Shown in pieces: positions 32,513 to 45,700 of a DNA stretch of 64,000 nt. Each line of letters starts with the position of its first letter. Positions within the stretch are counted from its first letter, which is position 1. The stretch is from positions 339,219 to 403,218 of the forward strand of contig JXTB01000023.1 of the NCBI GenBank assembly GCA_002914805.1, given 5' to 3'. The notes beneath the pieces are model-generated. The model was not told the origin of the DNA, searched no databases, and worked only from the letters and a program-made list of their open reading frames with translations. The DNA comes from Parasponia andersonii (Eukaryota > Streptophyta > Magnoliopsida > Rosales > Cannabaceae). Position numbers and translations under genes: made by a program.

Positions 32513-33660
32513 ATCTTGGTCTGTGAAAAATAATATCCATATCTAGTACTCGCTGAAGCTTTCGTGGTTGCTGTTCGAGGTGCATGACGTTGGTCAACAG
32601 CTGCTGCCGAGCTTCTCGTGTATACCTATCCTGCGATCTCTTGGAATTTCCACCAACATATGGTCCTCCGAAAATAGTTCACACCTCGCGCTGAATTTCT
32701 GGAGATCGCTGTCGGTTTTCTTCTCGCCTTTCATTATTCTGTTTAGAGTACTGCCGTAGCCACCCTTCTTTAATCAATCTTTCGATCTCATCTTTCAGGG
32801 CAGAGCAGTTATTGGTATCGTGCCCGATGTTATTATGATACCGAAAAAACTTGTTGGGGTCGTGCCTCGCTCTATCTCTTTTCATCGATTCCGGTTGACG
32901 ATAGCGCTCCTATTGGTTTATGACCACATATATATAATCTATAGGTGCATTTAATTCGGTATAATTATTGAACCTCATGGGAACTCTAGGAATCTCCTGC
33001 TTTTTCTGTTTGGGCTGCTTCTCAGTCGATTGTTCACTACTCCTTTTGTTCGACTTCTTATTATTGTTGTTGTTGTTGTTTGTTGTCGCATCTTTGGCAG
33101 CATCCTTTCCTCCTCCCTTTGTCATCTTAAGGTTTTCGTGTGAAGATTCCACCCTTAGATGCTGACCAACTCTTCTATAGAAGTCTTCAATGGTTCTGCA
33201 TTCTCGCTCAAGTAAATCTTCCCAAAGTCTTGTTTCCGGTCGCACCCTAGCCATGATTAGAGTTAAAACTCCTCCTTCAGGTGGGTTGTTGACCTTTGCT
33301 AATTCTGAGGTAAAGTGACTTAGGTAAGATCGTAGAGTTTCCTCCGGACCTTGTCGAATAGCAGACAGACTAACTAGTGGAACAGTGAAATTCTTCACAG
33401 CCTAGAATTGCATCAAGAATGCAGTCTAGAGTTATTATCAGGACGAGATTGAGCTGGACTTGAGTCCTCGAATCCACTTCTTTACTGCTCCCGTGAGAGT
33501 TACAGCAAAACAACTGCAACGTGCGAGATCATCAATACAATGAAGTTCCATCAAGTCGTTGAAGTGATCCATATGGTCCTATAGATCAGTTTTCCCATCA
33601 AAAGTGTTTATGGTGGGAAGTCTAAATCTAGCAGGTAAGGCAGCAGCTCGAACTTCCTCG
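32513..33660 (-). pseudogene. Tat-type gag core and zinc knuckle, decayed
   Basis: From the right on the minus strand: LPARFRLPTINTFDGKTDL, DHMDHFNDLMELHCIDDLAR, CFAVTLTGAVKKWI (about 33440-33650), then in open frame 32910-33398 FTVPLVSLSAIRQGPEETLR, SYLSHFTSELAKVNNPPEGG. This is the retrotransposon gag domain. An Asn/Lys-rich linker (run of N encoded by GTT repeats at 33065-33085) follows. The knuckle frame 32679-32885 reads FFRYHNNIGHDTNNCSALKD, usual C-R-F-H-x2-x-G-H-x4-C, with the first Cys changed to Phe. Stops separate the frames. Confidence 0.85.
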
Positions 33661-34490
33661 CTGAATGGCGATTGACGATACCCATCAGCAAACTCATCAT
33701 CCCAACCAGCAAGTGCATCTAAAGCAATCCTCAGATTATGAACATCGACGTTCAGAGGGAGAACATTCTCTCTTTCTGATGGTAGGAGTGGCCTCTGATC
33801 ATTGTCACGATATAAGACAGGTTGGTTTGATAGGGTGTGCTGTGACCATAGGGATTCCGATGAAACAGTGAGACGAGATTGGCTTTGGTCGTTGTGATGC
33901 GATGTGGATCGCTCCGAACTACGTCACTGATCCAGGTGTTATCTCAGGTCTGTAGGATTCTGTCGAGATTCCCTACTGATCCTTTCAAAGACACTTCTCG
34001 ATTGACGTTTTTGCTTGTGTTCAAGATAATCACGATTGACGGTTACTCTCCGGGAAGGTTGTCCACGATCACCATCAGTACTCGAACTTTTAGTACCAGA
34101 TACCAGAGGCAAGTCTGCGATCTTACCTTTTCCTTTGGAGATGCAATCTCCTAGACACTCCTGCCGGGCTTTAGGTTGGTCGCGGTTCTCTATCTCCAGA
34201 ATCTGAATTCCTCGCTCAGGTTGTTGAGTAGGACGTTCTCTGAGACGTTCATGCTGTGGTGGAGTTAGCATCTGTCCTTCAGCAAGTCGCCGTAGAGAGT
34301 CATTAATTTGATTTGTAATTTGCTGAAGGTTCACCAGTGCTTCCTCCATGCGATCCTGTCTCTGGACAATATTTTTCGGTACGGTCATGACAGGCTGATC
34401 CTGAGCAGAATCTGCCTGTGCCGCAGCGGTACTTTGGGGATGATTTTGGCTAGTTCCAGTATTTCTGGTAGTATTTCTGGTATTTGCCAT
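33661..34490 (-). pseudogene. Tat-type gag N-terminal region
   Basis: ATG at 34488-34490 starts MANTRNTTRNTGTSQNHPQ and an open frame to 33939. It is rich in Gln, Arg and Ser (AAAQADSAQDQ, LRERPTQQPERGIQI, ENRDQPKARQECLGDC). The upstream in-frame ATG at 34548 lies inside the primer-binding site/LTR border, so the later ATG is chosen. After a stop near 33939 the gag reading continues in other frames to the conserved core. Confidence 0.7.
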
Positions 34491-34530
34491 TGTTGAAAGA
34501 AATGAAATGGACAAAATTTTTTGCTGGAAT

Positions 34531-34550
34531 AGCCCTCCTTCTAGCGCCAA
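34531..34550 (-). other. Primer-binding site of the Tat-type element
   Basis: On the minus strand TTGGCGCTAGAAGGAGGGCT lies just inside the LTR end (CAACA-AT). The TGGCGC start is typical of gypsy primer-binding sites; the tRNA was not identified. Confidence 0.7.
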
Positions 34551-34551
34551 T

Positions 34552-34846
34552 TGTTGACGGAGGTTTTGTCAACAATAAATTTAGAAAAATTACAAGATGT
34601 GGCTTGTGTGTGAAAAGGGTTAATTAACTAAAGCAAATAAAGAGACAAGAATTTTATAGTGGTTCAGTCCTAAAAAAGATGAGCCTACGTCCACTGTTTT
34701 TCACTATTTTCTGGAGAATTACAAGAATTCAAAATTACAATGTGTTGTCTGGAAAGAAGAAGCAAGAGTTTAAAAGGTTTTCAAAAGATTTCAAAGATCA
34801 AGAAAGGATCAAAGATTTCTCAGCCTCTCCAGATCAGAAAAATTAT
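34552..34846 (-). mobile_element. Tat-type 5' LTR, truncated
   Basis: Very similar to 26656-26946 ('gttgacggaggttttgtcaa', 'gatgagcctacgtccactgt', 'ttcaaagatcaagaaaggat'). It stops at 'cagatcagaaaaa'. The U3 part and the TATA box present in the 3' LTR (26983-26990) are missing. Confidence 0.85.
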
Positions 34847-36816
34847 GATCTGACTGGGCTTTCCCCAAAGCAATATAAAAATATACGGCCTCCATGCATG
34901 CAGTACTCTATCTTATTTTATTCTCAAAATCCTTTCTCTGTTACTTTAATTAATGAGTCTTTAATTAGTCCTGTTAAATAACCGTTGCTTGTAGTTTCTA
35001 ACATTTCCAGCGTTGCTATTCTTAAAAAGAAGAATTGAATAATTAATTACACAAAATCTAGCTACAAATCCTCAAGATAAGAACAATTTTTTTTTTTTCT
35101 TCTTCAGATAAAAACATACATTGGAGATTTACATGTACTCCTGTTTCGGGACAAATAATATAATAAGAATAATATGAGACGCCACATAAGGATTTTGTTT
35201 TAAAAATATGTCACCTCATGATGCGTATCCTTCATTCAGATAACTAATAATATAAAGAGCAACATGGGCCTAGTAATTAATACTCGGATCGATGTTTGTT
35301 GGACGTATAAACTAGTATACATGGCTATCGATGTGGCTATTCACGTCATAGACAAAAGTACATGAGACAAATTTAAGATCATACACCATATGTTACTATA
35401 TTAAAAAAAAAATAAGAGTAATATTAGAGGCATCTTTACATGGATCAGTGATTTTTGATCACATCTTTTCTTAAGGTTGGATCATTCTGTTTAAAATTGA
35501 TCAATTCGTTGAAAAACATACGATATAAATTCAAATATTTGGTGCAAATTAAAATAAATGCTTTTAGTGTAAGTTTTTTTTCCATTTTAATTTATTGTTT
35601 TGGTTGAGGGTTGTATCTAGTAAAATATATTATTGTTCCCTTTTTCCTTTTCTTTAGTTTTTTTTTTTAAAAATTGAGTTTTGCTTCCTTTGGTATTATG
35701 AGTAATGCCATACATCATTGAGAAATTATCTAAAAAAATAAATAAATAAAATAATGTGGCATATTATCATCTACTGTTATCTGATGAATGTATTTTTACC
35801 CTACTATGTAAATGCCACCTTAACAGCTGCATCGGCAAGTTACTTTTTCTAGATTATATATCATTGTCAATGTTTGCATATTTTTTGGATTTTAATGAGA
35901 CATTGTCTCAAACGGTGCTATTTGATGGAATTATTTTGAGATGAACTTGCAGATATCCATCTAAAGATGATATTGCTTTCTTGGATGGCTTTTCGGACTT
36001 TGAAAGTTGGCTTGAAAAAAAAAAAAATCTTTCATTCATTGGATAAGTTTTCGTAGAGCTCGGTGCAAGAATTTCTTGCAAATGAGTGCGAATATAATTA
36101 ATTTGTGCATGCGAGATTTTGACTCTTTTCTACTCTCACCAGTACGTTCGTACAAACATTAGGTATATGTATACATGTATATAAATCTTCTAATTTGTCT
36201 AATAGTTAGTTTTTTCTTTAAAGAGAACAACATGGTTTAATAATTGAACGTACTTAATTAGTTGATATGTTACGAATCACATAATGGATCTGATCTAATA
36301 TACGTTCAAATTTTCAACAGTCACGCAGAGAACCATATAAAAAAAAAAAAGAAAAAAAAAGGTTATTTGGTTAATATATTTTTCCGAACAAAAATTAAAC
36401 ATTTTTTTAAGATACCAGAAAATTGTTTCAATCATAGACATTGATTAATTGAAGAGCAAAGAAACACTGTCATGTTCGGTCCAATCGTCCTATTTAGCAT
36501 TTGCACCATATATTTATTTCTAGCTCCATGCATTTAAGCACATACATACATCTATATATATCAAAACGAAGTGATCAGCTGGCATGTACGTGACAGATGC
36601 ATGCTGCAAGAAAAATGCTGAACAACGAGATTAATGTTTCAATTTTGATTGAGAATGGTTGGTGAATAATGGCGCATTACTAAGTGATGTGTATGAGGAA
36701 TGTTTGAGTCATTTTATATTCATATTATATATGCTTCATCATATTATGGAAATTAATTAGTAGGTAATTGCCACTAGCTAGGTCGACGATTATTGGGATT
36801 GACCGTCGACCTCATA
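34847..36816. other. Intergenic, no gene seen
   Basis: AT-rich with poly(A)/poly(T) runs (35089-35098, 35661-35670, 36016-36028, 36336-36360). Short open frames (35756-35944, 36262-36444) have no motif and contain low-complexity runs. Confidence 0.5.
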
Positions 36817-38044
36817 TGTAAAATCTGGTAATTAAAAAGGGGCAAAAGAGACATTTAAGCATACTAGTAATCCTGTAATTATGAATTTTCAGAATATAAT
36901 ATTGAAAATATCCAGTACCCCAAATTTATATAAAACCTCAGAAGTCCCATCTTTACAAGGTGGAGTCCCCGAGAGACCAAGACAGACGCACTAAGCTTCT
37001 GTTGACCGAGCTTGCCGCACCGCCGGACTCCTGTCGGCTAGATGCACCTGCCCTCGTGATGGAAAAGCTGCTGACAAAGTCAACACTACCAGTCTCGCCG
37101 TGAACCACCACCAGATGCCACTGTCAGGAGCCGCCAAAAATCGTGCTATCGTGTTGGAAATTCAGCCATCGAAGCTCCGTTAGACATCCTTTCACGACAC
37201 CAGTAGCACTATTGGACTCATCTCGTCGTCACCTTAATTTTTCAACCACTTTCAGCCGTTAACTTGCTGCTCGTATAATTTTCACTATTTTGACCATTTT
37301 ACTAAAATTTGTAAAAAGTGATATTTTCATAATTATTCGATTAGGTAATTATTTTACCTTACATAATTATATGAGGTGAAAAATGGTTAAAAATTACGAA
37401 TAATTATAGTTAGTAGAAATAAAAATTGTATTAAGAAGTACGGTAATTTTCAAATAAAAAAAGGAATTTTTTTTAAATATTTCTAAAAAAGGGTATTTAT
37501 GTATATTTCAAATTTTTAAGCTTATTTAATGCTAAAGACCTCAAAACTAAATTCTGATTTCGAATTTGGACTCAATGAGATTGAGAGGCGAATTTAAATA
37601 TAAAATATCACTACATTTTGAAGTGCCATAAAAATCAAAATTTTATGGCTAGTGAATAGTGTTGGTTTGTGTGCCACAAGTCAGGCCTTACCTAGAACCC
37701 ATTTTTGATAAATTATATATCTAACTTAGTATTTTTTTGGTATTTTAAATTTAGTGGTGACCTCCGTTTCTCCATTTGAGGCTCTAGTGGAATAGTTACT
37801 TTTTCATGTGAACTTACCTGAATCCCAAAATGGCCGTTTGATCAACCAAGTGACCAATATAAGATTTTTTGAATATCATTAATTTGGTATTGTTACCATC
37901 TCGAAATAGGGGTTCAATTATCTAGTGTTATATTTGTTTGATTTATAAATGTATTATAATTAATTTATAAAAAATCATGATTTATGCGATGGTTTACTAA
38001 ATTATGAAAACACATTGGATTATACTAGAATCGGACTGTGTGGA

Positions 38045-38088
<44 letters not shown>

Positions 38089-39076
38089 AATTATGATTAT
38101 GAGGAAATACAATTGTGTGTAGCCTATGTTATAGTAAATCCTAGAGCAATGCCAACTAAGATTTTAAAGCATGATTTGATTATTCTTTGATGTATAGTTA
38201 GTGTACTTTGTTAAATATTGTATATACTACAAGATCACATATGAGATATATATTAGGCATCACAATATTTAGTAACTAGCCAGTAGAAAGTACTTAGTAC
38301 ACATAGTACGAGTTACTCTAGTTCGTGATAAGAGGATGTAAGCTCATGAGATTGGATGATACATGATATGTACAATGATGTGGTTTTAGTTTTAATTTTG
38401 AATATATAAATATTTTGGTTATCAATCATTTTTATAAATTTGGTTTATAAACAGATTTTAGAAAAGGTATTAACCATGCAAGTTTAGTAAAAAATTACAT
38501 CCATTCAAAAAGGTAATTGAATTTCAATTGAGCATGTGAATGCTCACCTCCCTACTTCACCCACTTTTAGGTCTTCGACTAATTGAGGTACTCACCTTGA
38601 TGGATTAGATAAGTTATGCAGCTTATATATGCAGTTCTACTCTTAATAGTAGGTGTTCATATTCTGTTATATTTCTTCTTTGTTCAATTATTTAGTCAAG
38701 ATTAGTAAATTAACTAAGTGGATGTATGAGGAGTATTTGTTATTAATTTGAGAACTTGAAACTACAAATGATTTAATGTAAGTTATTTTAGACTTAGATT
38801 AAAGCTTTCAATTGAAATCAAGTCATCAAAGTCTATGAATTATTTATGAGTTTCCAAGTGAATTAATCACAAGATTTCTTAAAATTTAATGAGTATTTTT
38901 CTTTAAGTAAATAAAACTATTAAGAGTTTTTAATGGTTGTGGAATTTATAATGATTTGAGGACTAAAACAAAATTATTTAATATTTGATTTCTCCCAGAT
39001 TTTGTAAAACTAATATCTAATTATTCTTTCACCAAAAATTACTAAAAATCAGAGCTTTGAATTTAAAGGTCGTGAC
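36817..39076 (+). mobile_element. Tekay/Del-type 5' LTR
   Basis: It starts TGTAAAATCTGG and ends ATTTAAAGGTCGTGACA. A GC-rich segment (about 36950-37260) corresponds in position to the GC-rich segments of the 43.5-48.5 kb LTRs. From 37625 on it matches 40165-41744 in blocks such as 'tggtgacctc', 'actttttcatgtg' and 'gatcacatatgagatata'. Confidence 0.7.
38047..38085. repeat. (TA)n microsatellite, private to the 5' LTR
   Basis: About 19 TA units. The 3' LTR has only 'ttatacatattt' at the same place (about 40585). Confidence 0.9.
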
Positions 39077-39081
39077 AGAAA

Positions 39082-39093
39082 TGGTATCAGAGC
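39082..39093 (+). other. Primer-binding site
   Basis: TGGTATCAGAGC, an exact initiator-Met tRNA match, five bases after the LTR end. Confidence 0.9.
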
Positions 39094-40163
39094 TGTAGGC
39101 TTCAAATCCTTCCAGGATCTTACCTGTGAGATTTTGTTATTTAAAAAGAATTTTAGAAATTATTTGACAAATACCTCATACATAGCTTAGGAATTGACTA
39201 AATATGTTGTATTTATTCTAATTCGTCCTAAATCTTTCAATCATCTCCCTAGAGTATCATCTCCCTAGAGTAAAGTTCTAGTATCCTTCGGATGGTTATA
39301 TCCTAAAAATTCTAGTCTTAAAGGTGTTAAGGTTGACACGAGACTAGTGAATTCTAATCCTATCGAAAATCTCTAATTCAAATGGACATTCATTCTTGTA
39401 TTCCTATGCCCATTATGGTGATATGCTATATGACTCTTATAGGTTTTAAAATAGCAATTCAGTATCTTGTATTTTAATTCTCATGAGTTGACTTCATTTG
39501 TACAAATGATATTGTGATATTAATCCCTTGATTTTGGGTATATTTTTAATCTCATGGCTCAAGTAAATGGTGATGGTTCTTGTGCTGAAATGTTTAAATT
39601 GATGATACTTTTTGCATGACATATTGTTTGTAGAGTATGATATATTAAGTTTGCTTAAATGTAGTATTGTACTAAAATCACTAAGATTGGCTAGACATTA
39701 ATTATTGGTAGAATAAAAGATTTAATTTCATTTGAGATTCCTTAGTTATTTGGTTTTGTCTAAATTAATGAATTATGATTATATTTTCTTGTAACTTGTT
39801 TACTTATGATAAATTATTTTATCTATTTGATAGCTGCATGCCTAGTTTACTTATCTTTTCAAATTGAAGCTTTTGAAAAAAACAAATTCGATTAATGGAC
39901 TAAGAAAAATTTTTATTGATTGAGGTACATCTAGATATAGTTTTCCTTCGGGCTTACATTTTCTCCTGAAATATATCAGCTTTGAAATCCTTAGACGAAA
40001 AATTATTTGATTATTATTAATTTAATCAAACTTAAAACTTTCTTATACGGTTTAAATAACCTTTAAATCTTCAAGTTAGTTAAGCATGGTTTGAAAGGAA
40101 GTAAGCTGTTATATTTGATGAGTTGCATATCTTTATTTTCAAGAGAACTATAGATATTGTGAG
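39094..40163 (+). other. Internal remnant of Tekay/Del-type derivative 1
   Basis: About 1.1 kb of AT-rich sequence without gag or pol motifs. It includes a small duplication 'atcatctccctagagt' (about 39241-39272). It may be mutated leader or gag; the rest of the element has been deleted. Confidence 0.5.
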
Positions 40164-41744
40164 AGTAAAAAATCAAAATTTTGTGGCTCATAAATAATGT
40201 CATTTTGTGTGCCATAAGGCAGGTCCTATCCCATGACCAACTTTTGACAAATTATATGTCTAACCTATCATTTTTTGATGCTCTACATTTAGTGGTGACC
40301 TCTATTTCTCTACTTAAGGTTATGGTAGAAAAATTACTTTTTCATGTGGATTTACCAGGATTTCTAAACAGTCGTTCGAACACCTAAGTGATCAATAGAA
40401 GATTTTTCGAGCGTCATTAACTTAGTATTGCTACCATACTGAGGTAAGAATTAAATAACTTGGTTTTATACTTGTTTGATTTATAATTGTATTATAATTT
40501 ATTTATGAAAAATTACGATTTATGTGATGAATTACTAAATTATGGAAATACATTGAATTATACTTTGATTGGACTGTATGGACTTTTATACATATTTTTA
40601 AATTGTGATTATAGGGTAATAAAGCAGTGTGCAGCCCATATTACAATAAATCCTAGAAAAATACTAAGTCAGATTTTAAAGCATGATTTGATTATTCTTT
40701 GATATATGGTTATTGTGTACTATTAAATATTGTACATATTATAGGATCACACATGAGATATATTTTAGATATTACGGTGTTTAGTGGGTAGCCGGTATCT
40801 CTGCCCTCGGCAAGAGCCCATAAAACCATGTAGAGTCTTCTGATTGTTCCTACTAAATAGGCATAGGCATTCAGTTACCTCTTCAGTTCAATAGGCATAT
40901 GTACATGGGTGTCCCTCCAATTTTTTTGGATAGGTATCAGGCAGAGTTTACTTGGAATACATAGTATGAGTTACTCTAGTTCGTGATGAGAGGATGCGAG
41001 CTCATGGGATAGGATGTTATATGACATGTACAATGATGTGGTCTTAGTTTTGATTTTAAATATGTAAACATTGTGGATATCAATCATTTTTATAAACTTG
41101 GTTTATAAAAATTGGATTTCAGAAAAGGTATTAATCATGTAGGTTTGGTAAAAAATTACATCTATTCAAAAAGATAATTGAATTTCTACTGAGTATGTAA
41201 ATGCTCACCCCTCTACTTCTCCCAATTTCAAGTGTTTAACTAATTGATGTAGTCGTCTTAATAGATAGATAAGCTGTGTAGTTTATGTATATAGTTCTAC
41301 TCTTAATCCCTAGTGGGTATTTATATTCTATTATCCTTTTTTCTTTGTTCAATTATTTTGGCCAAGATTAGTAAATCTACTAAGTGAATGTATAAGGATT
41401 GATTTATTGTTAATTTGAGAACTTCAAACTATAAATGATCTAATGTAAATTATATGACTTTGGATTAAAGCTTTTAATTGAACTCCGTTTACCAAAATTT
41501 ATAAATTATCTATATTTTTTAAGTGAATTAATCATAAGATTTTTTAAACTTAATGAGTATTTTTCTTAAGTAAATAAAACTATTAAGAGTTTTTAATAGT
41601 TGTGGAATTTATAAAAATTTGAAGACCCAAATGAAATTATTTAATACTTAATTTTTTCGTAATTTTATAGAACTAATATTTAATTATTCTTTCACTATAA
41701 ATTACTAAAATTCACGGTTTTAGATTTCCAGTCCGGTCGTGACT
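40164..41744 (+). mobile_element. Tekay/Del-type 3' LTR, 5'-truncated
   Basis: It matches 37625-39076 from 'aaaatcaaaatttt.tggct' onward but lacks the first ~800 bp. It contains a block (about 40786-40960, 'ctgccctcggcaagagccca') that the 5' copy has lost. Confidence 0.7.
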
Positions 41745-43541
41745 TCATGCAATCTTGAACAACAACAGGTTATGAATAATGAAAATTGTCTAATAATTAA
41801 GAAGCTTTGGGCTCTTTTTCTTTTTCTTAACTTTGCCTAGCTTAATCGTTTTCTTTTCTTTGTTTTTCCTTTCTGCTTCTATGCGGATTTTTCTTTTGTC
41901 TGAATAAATAAACCTCAAAAAATTAATAATAATTAAGAGCTAATTTGCTAATCATGTGCTACGTGATATAAACCCTGCCAACAATCGTGACGAAGTCCAA
42001 CACCAACAAAAGAATTCAAACCTAAGATCACCAAGTCATAAGAATGTTGAGTCTTGACCCGTTACCCAACAAGATAAGTACCAAGAATCCTCAAGAATCA
42101 ATGGGATAAGTCTGGTTATTTTGAACACCACAAGAGTTAACTTGATAAGTTCAAGAATCTTCTCAAGAACAAAGAAAACACATTTATCTTGCAATATTAT
42201 TGATCTTTTTCTTCCAAACACGTACAAGACTCTCTCTCCTTTATATAGGAGTCAAATTTAACCCTAATTTAAGGTAAACTAATGTTATTTTTATATGTGG
42301 TAATCTTCCTCAAAAATTAAAATAATTAAATTCGAAAATAACTAAATCTAAATTAAAGAAATTTCTTAAAACTACAAAAGACCTCAAAAAAATGTGTAGA
42401 CTTTAGTTGGACTATTCTAGAACCTTAATCATAGTAACTAGGCTCTTTTGGATCTGATTTGGGCTTAAATCAGATCTCCATATATTAGCAATCTCTCTAA
42501 TATGTCGAATTATCCCATCTAATGCCTCTTTGAGTCTCTTGGCTCTAAGTCTTGTTATTGACTCACTTGGCGAGCTTAATGGATCACGTGATTGTTATCT
42601 TTTAGTTCCTCCAAATCCATGTAAATGCTCCTCCTCTTGTATGTGCGATTGAGCAGTAGTTTCATTTGCATCACCACGAAGCTTATTTCCTGGATTTAGA
42701 GAGAGAGAGAGAATAATATCAAAGGTGTTAAATATGGGATGTGTGTCTAGCATTAGGGTGAGTTAAAGCGATGTTGATTCTCCTAGTGATGTCCATATGA
42801 CAAGAAGTGAAGTTTGTGATTCGGAGTAGCTAAGAAAATTCAGCATTCAAGAGACGCGTGATCTTGTTAACAAAGATGCGCAAGTTTACATTATATATAT
42901 ATAGAGAGAGGCATAAGTATTTATTTATTTATTTATTTTGATCAATTAAAATTTATTATATATATATATATGTTTTTTTTGATTAAAAATAAAAATAATA
43001 TTTAGTCATAAATAATCATTCAATAATTAAAAAAATATACTTACAGATTGGCATTTATAAATATATATACATAACCATGCATGTTGGATAAGCACCTTTG
43101 TGCTGATAATTTTCTTGTACTTTAAAAATAATTTAAGACAATAATTATAGGGAGAAAAAGAACATCCGAATCTTACAGCTGACACATGTCCCAAATTTCT
43201 AATTAGGTTGGCACTTAGATGCAAAGTAGATGATAATTACTCATGAGCAGTAAAACTTTTCAAACAGAATCATACATCTGGTACTATCACCACGTTAAAA
43301 AAATTATATTGCATTGTAAAACTATGATCTATTACAACAAAAATGTTTTTGTGACTAGATGTCTACATGATTATTTGTAATTTGACAGTAGCTGACATTG
43401 TATTAGTCTTGACAAACGTTTTAGTTTCTTCCGCTACTTAAGGTAAATAACGTTTGATTAAGAAATAAAAAAATCAATAATAATGAGCTGGCCGGATACT
43501 ATCAAAAATACTAAATTTCTTTCCACATCATAAAGACAGCG
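41745..43541. other. Intergenic, with a possible LTR-like fragment
   Basis: No protein motif. Around 42000-42270 the sequence 'aacctaagatcaccaag...' leading to 'ctctcctttatataggagtc' resembles an LTR with a TATA motif, but no partner or TSD was found. A (GA)n run (42699-42712) and TA runs (42893-42900, 42957-42970) are present. Confidence 0.35.
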
Positions 43542-45700
43542 TGTAAAAACCCATTTTTTTACAAAGGTATAATGGTCATTTTATAAATTTTCAGTTTTTA
43601 ATATTGGTCAGAATTTTGAAATTCGAAATTTGGGTTTAAGTTAAAGGATTTTGAAACTAGGGGCCAATTAATAATAAAATTTTTTAGACTTACTTGAGAG
43701 AATTTTTCAGGGACTTATGTACAATACCAGATGTCCATTTCATTAGGGCAACTTTCCCTTCTTCATCTTCTCCTCTCTCTTCTCTCCCGACTCTCTCTGC
43801 TCTCTCTCGCTTGAACAGCTGGCAGGGTCACCACTACTCGATGCCACTCCAACCGTGGAGGACCCTTGCCATGGCCCAGATCGGACTGGCATGTAGCTAG
43901 CAGCTAGCCGCTAAGCTCCGTAAGCCACCGGAACTCTATACCACTGGCGAGGAGGCAAAGAAGCCATGGAGGAAATCAACTCCACTCCTATTGCCGTTTT
44001 CGGCAATTATAAACCCCAAGACTAGTCTTATTTGATTTGTACCATTAAGGAAAATCTACATATATATATATATATTTCATAGTCCCATTTTCCCCGAATT
44101 AAAATCCACCATTGTTGAACAATTTCGAGTATTTTAGTCTTAAACACTGACTTTTGATCGAATTGTTAGATCATGAATTTAATACCATTTTACAATGTAC
44201 TTGTGAAATGATGAAGAATGACATATATATTAATGGAAAATATATTGACTATATTTGACGACAGGCATGAAAAACGAAATCAAACAGTACCGATTTTGTC
44301 TCATTTTACGTGCCACAAGTCGAGTTTTAGCCTGACCTTTAATTGGACAAGTTATATATCTAAACTAGCTAATTTAGATACCAAGGGTCCAGTGGTGATG
44401 TTCATTTCTTAATTTAAAGCTCAGATAGAAAAATGATATTTCAAAGCAAGTGGTCAAATGTTTGATAACGACCCCCGACAGGAAAACGATAGCAAATACT
44501 CCTTATAGTGTGATATTGCTACTCTATTGAGGTAGGGGAATTTAAATATTAAATTTTATTACTAATTTGCATAAAACTTAATTGTGTTGATATATTGTGA
44601 AAAAAATATGATTTTTATTACTTTAGATAATTATGTGAACTGCCTAGTGAATTGGATCGATTGTGAATTATCTTGAGATGCTTGTAGATGATTTCTCATG
44701 CCAGTTTGAATTTTGGGCTTATTCAAAATACATCGGTTATGTCACCCCATTTTTGAGAGCAGAACTGGTAAGTATGGTACAGTTATCAAAGTGTAATTAT
44801 TGTGATATGTGTCCTAGGACTACACCTGGGGTACTTGGGTGTCGCGAGACATATAATTCGTTATCGGACTTTAACTGTTGGTGCATACTCCATAAATCTA
44901 TATAGGACCCTCTAATTGATAGGGTGCAAACCCTAGATCATCAGTACAAAGTTCGTAGACCCACATAGTGGTCCATGGCACGTGACCATGTGTAGATTAT
45001 AGCTCAGGATTTAAGCTCAAGATTTGAACTCGAGATTTGAGTTTAAGATTTGAACTAGTTCTTGTTATGAGCGAGTTTTTTTTGGTTACTCCTACCTAGT
45101 AGGTATAGGTATTCGATGCCCCCTGTCCTAACAGGCGAGATATATAGGTGTCTCTCTAGTAATTTGTAATTAGTAATCAAATAGAGGGCACTACCTCTTT
45201 TCTGATTACTCTTCCTCAGTATGCATAAGTATACAGTGCCCTTCTAGTCCAGTAGGCGAGACATAGGTTATACCCCTAGTATTCTGGGATTAGTAACTAA
45301 GCATATGGTTTTTAATACATGTGATAGACTTGCTTTGACTTCATAGTGAGGTTGTATGAGCTCATTGGGATTAAACTAGTCTAGGCTGCTTACAGGTTTT
45401 AATACTTTACCTATTGTGCTTTAACTTATAAACTTTCTAGACTTGATTTGTTTATGTGATTTGTTGATAACCTTCCGGCATAATTAACCATGTAGGGATT
45501 CTATAAAGAAAATGGTTTTTCAAACTGGTAATTTGAGTCTTCTATTAGGCTTTTGGGCTTACTCCTCTACTTTCCTCCCCTTTCATGTGTTGTCTGGTCA
45601 AGATAAGATTTCTATTTAATGAACAATTTATTGATTCATGTCTGTGGCCTCCTTGTGTCACGTATTCTTGAAATCTAATCTTGATTATCGTTATGGGTAT
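43542..45700 (+). mobile_element. Tekay/Del-type 5' LTR, 3'-truncated
   Basis: Homology to 45848 onwards ends near 'cttgtgtcacgtattc' (about 45665). It contains a (CT)-rich stretch (43755-43810) and a GC-richer segment (43795-43970). Internal duplications include 'gatttgaactcgag' variants (45005-45057) and two ~120-bp blocks ('gtaggtataggtattcgatg' type, about 45090-45310). Confidence 0.7.

Larger units (their letters stand above)
26656..34846 (-). mobile_element. Tat-type Ty3/gypsy element, pol-deleted, with antisense ORF
   Basis: Minus-strand order from the right: truncated 5' LTR (34846-34552), primer-binding site, gag, zinc knuckle, protease, start of the RT polyprotein, then directly the integrase tail. 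A minisatellite, an antisense gene, a polypurine tract and the 3' LTR (27353-26656) follow. The 5' LTR keeps only the part downstream of the TATA box, so the element has lost its own sense promoter. Extra ORFs in antisense orientation between pol and the 3' LTR are known for some Tat-lineage elements. Retention of gag and protease with loss of RT/RNase H/integrase core makes it non-autonomous. Confidence 0.85.
36817..41744 (+). mobile_element. Tekay/Del-type Ty3/gypsy deletion derivative 1
   Basis: A 5' LTR (36817-39076) ending GGTCGTGACA, a perfect iMet primer-binding site, about 1.1 kb of internal sequence without pol, and a 5'-truncated 3' LTR ending GGTCGTGACT (41744). The LTR end motif is typical of Tekay/Del chromoviruses. 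Left flank 'tcata' (36812-36816) and right flank 'tcatg' (41745-41749) fit a 5-bp TSD with one change. Confidence 0.75.

Noticed and set aside
39082..39093. tRNA gene fragment (TGGTATCAGAGC)
   Set aside because: It is only the primer-binding site complementary to the tRNA 3' end; no cloverleaf surrounds it.
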